Source: Sclerurus mexicanus (Eukaryota > Chordata > Aves > Passeriformes > Furnariidae). From it: a stretch of DNA of 64,000 bases. Of this stretch, positions 63,728-64,000 are shown one piece after another (positions within the stretch are counted from its first letter, which is position 1; every line of letters starts with the position of its first letter). Below the pieces are notes generated by a model. That model did not search any database. It had not been told where the DNA came from and worked only from the letters and a program-made list of their open reading frames with translations. The translations under genes were made by a program, and so were the position numbers. The DNA lies in assembly GCA_013396755.1 (NCBI GenBank), contig VWZF01000291.1:105800-169799 (forward strand). Reading direction: 5' to 3'.

Positions 63728-63939
63728 AGACAATTAAAGCATCAAGGTGTTATCAGCATTATCCAGAACACACACTGTAACTCTGCCTGAGCTGAAACCA
63801 GGACAAACATTTATATATGTTTGGATCACTAATTTCATCTTCACAATTTACTGTTGTCTGCAAAATACTTTTAATTACATTTCTCTAATACATGTCCAGG
63901 GTCTCTGCCTGTGTCCAGCTCTGTCCAGAGATGATGGGG

Positions 63940-64000
63940 GGACTGGAGGTGATGGAAGGACTGCAGGTGATGGAGGAACCAGAGGTGATGGAGGGACTGG
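63940..64000 (+). repeat. 18-bp minisatellite running off the right edge
   Basis: Three full units (63940-63957, 63958-63975 and 63976-63993) and a partial fourth follow the consensus GGACTGGAGGTGATGGAG with one to three differences. The true length is unknown because the window ends inside the array. Confidence 0.9.

Larger units (their letters stand above)
63293..63805 (+). mobile_element. Avian endogenous retrovirus LTR (solo, degraded), interrupted by a CR1
   Basis: Starts TGTTGTGGTTTAAC and follows the order of a common avian ERV LTR as I recall it: a CCACACAGCC motif, CTCCCTGGAGGGATGGAGGA, AAACTCGTAAGTTGAGGTGA with AGACAGTTCACT, TGTCCTGGTTGTGTCCCTCC, and GGTGTTATCAGCATTATCC before an end near ACCAGGACA. 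A CR1 at 63568-63727 replaces part of the 3' half. No internal retroviral genes are adjacent. Flanking 5-bp repeats (aatgt versus aacat) do not match, so the ends are approximate. Confidence 0.6.
60351..64000 (-). other. DYM: DYM intron 8 (partial)
   Basis: The exon encoding the residues just before Thr255 (ending GLASGVA in human) was not found before the right edge, so the intron is at least 3650 bp. It carries CR1 copies at 60432-60642 and 62692-62822, an LTR split by a CR1 at 63293-63805, a microsatellite and a minisatellite. The stretches 60643-62691 and 62823-63292 are AT-rich and unassigned. Confidence 0.85.

Noticed and set aside
1..64000. tRNA, rRNA or other structured RNA genes
   Set aside because: I saw no A-box/B-box pairs or rRNA-like stretches by eye; a tRNAscan-SE or Rfam search would be decisive.

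Overview
The window is vertebrate genomic DNA, almost certainly from a bird and most likely a passerine. Two things show this: about thirty 5'-truncated CR1 LINE copies carrying the avian 3' end (of the TTCCAACCCAAACCATTCTATG type), and an avian-type endogenous retrovirus LTR near the right edge. Base composition is AT-rich, with GC-rich islands made mostly of CR1. There are no prokaryotic-style genes.

One gene is visible: DYM (dymeclin), on the minus strand. Five consecutive internal coding exons were found by translating the minus strand and comparing with the vertebrate dymeclin sequence known to me. From 5' to 3' of the gene they are 60350-60168, 56663-56485, 50327-50202, 42393-42280 and 41025-40931, equivalent to human exons 9-13 (about c.764 to c.1460, residues 255-487 of 669). 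All have AG/GT splice sites, phases join exactly, and every exon length equals the human one. The start of the gene lies beyond 64000. The C-terminal exons (residues 488-669) were not found and presumably lie left of position 1, so positions 1-40930 are one very long intron.

Layout: 1-40930 is intron 13 with many CR1 copies and most of the assembly gaps. 40931-60350 is the exon-bearing core, with short intron 12 (1.25 kb) and introns 11, 10 and 9 (7.8, 6.2 and 3.5 kb). 60351-64000 is part of intron 8, with two CR1 tails, an LTR interrupted by a CR1, a trinucleotide microsatellite and an 18-bp minisatellite running off the end.

The assembly has flaws. A 320-bp segment at 1281-1600 is an exact second copy of 2191-2510 and sits between two single Ns, flanked by a duplicated 49-mer; this looks like a false duplication. 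Another single-N join (45538) shows near-redundant flanks. Most gaps fall in CR1 sequence.

I found no convincing undescribed system. The most interesting items are a degenerate tandem array of about 135 bp in intron 10, a small CpG-rich patch in intron 9, and an open frame that starts in antisense CR1 and runs in phase into DYM exon 9.
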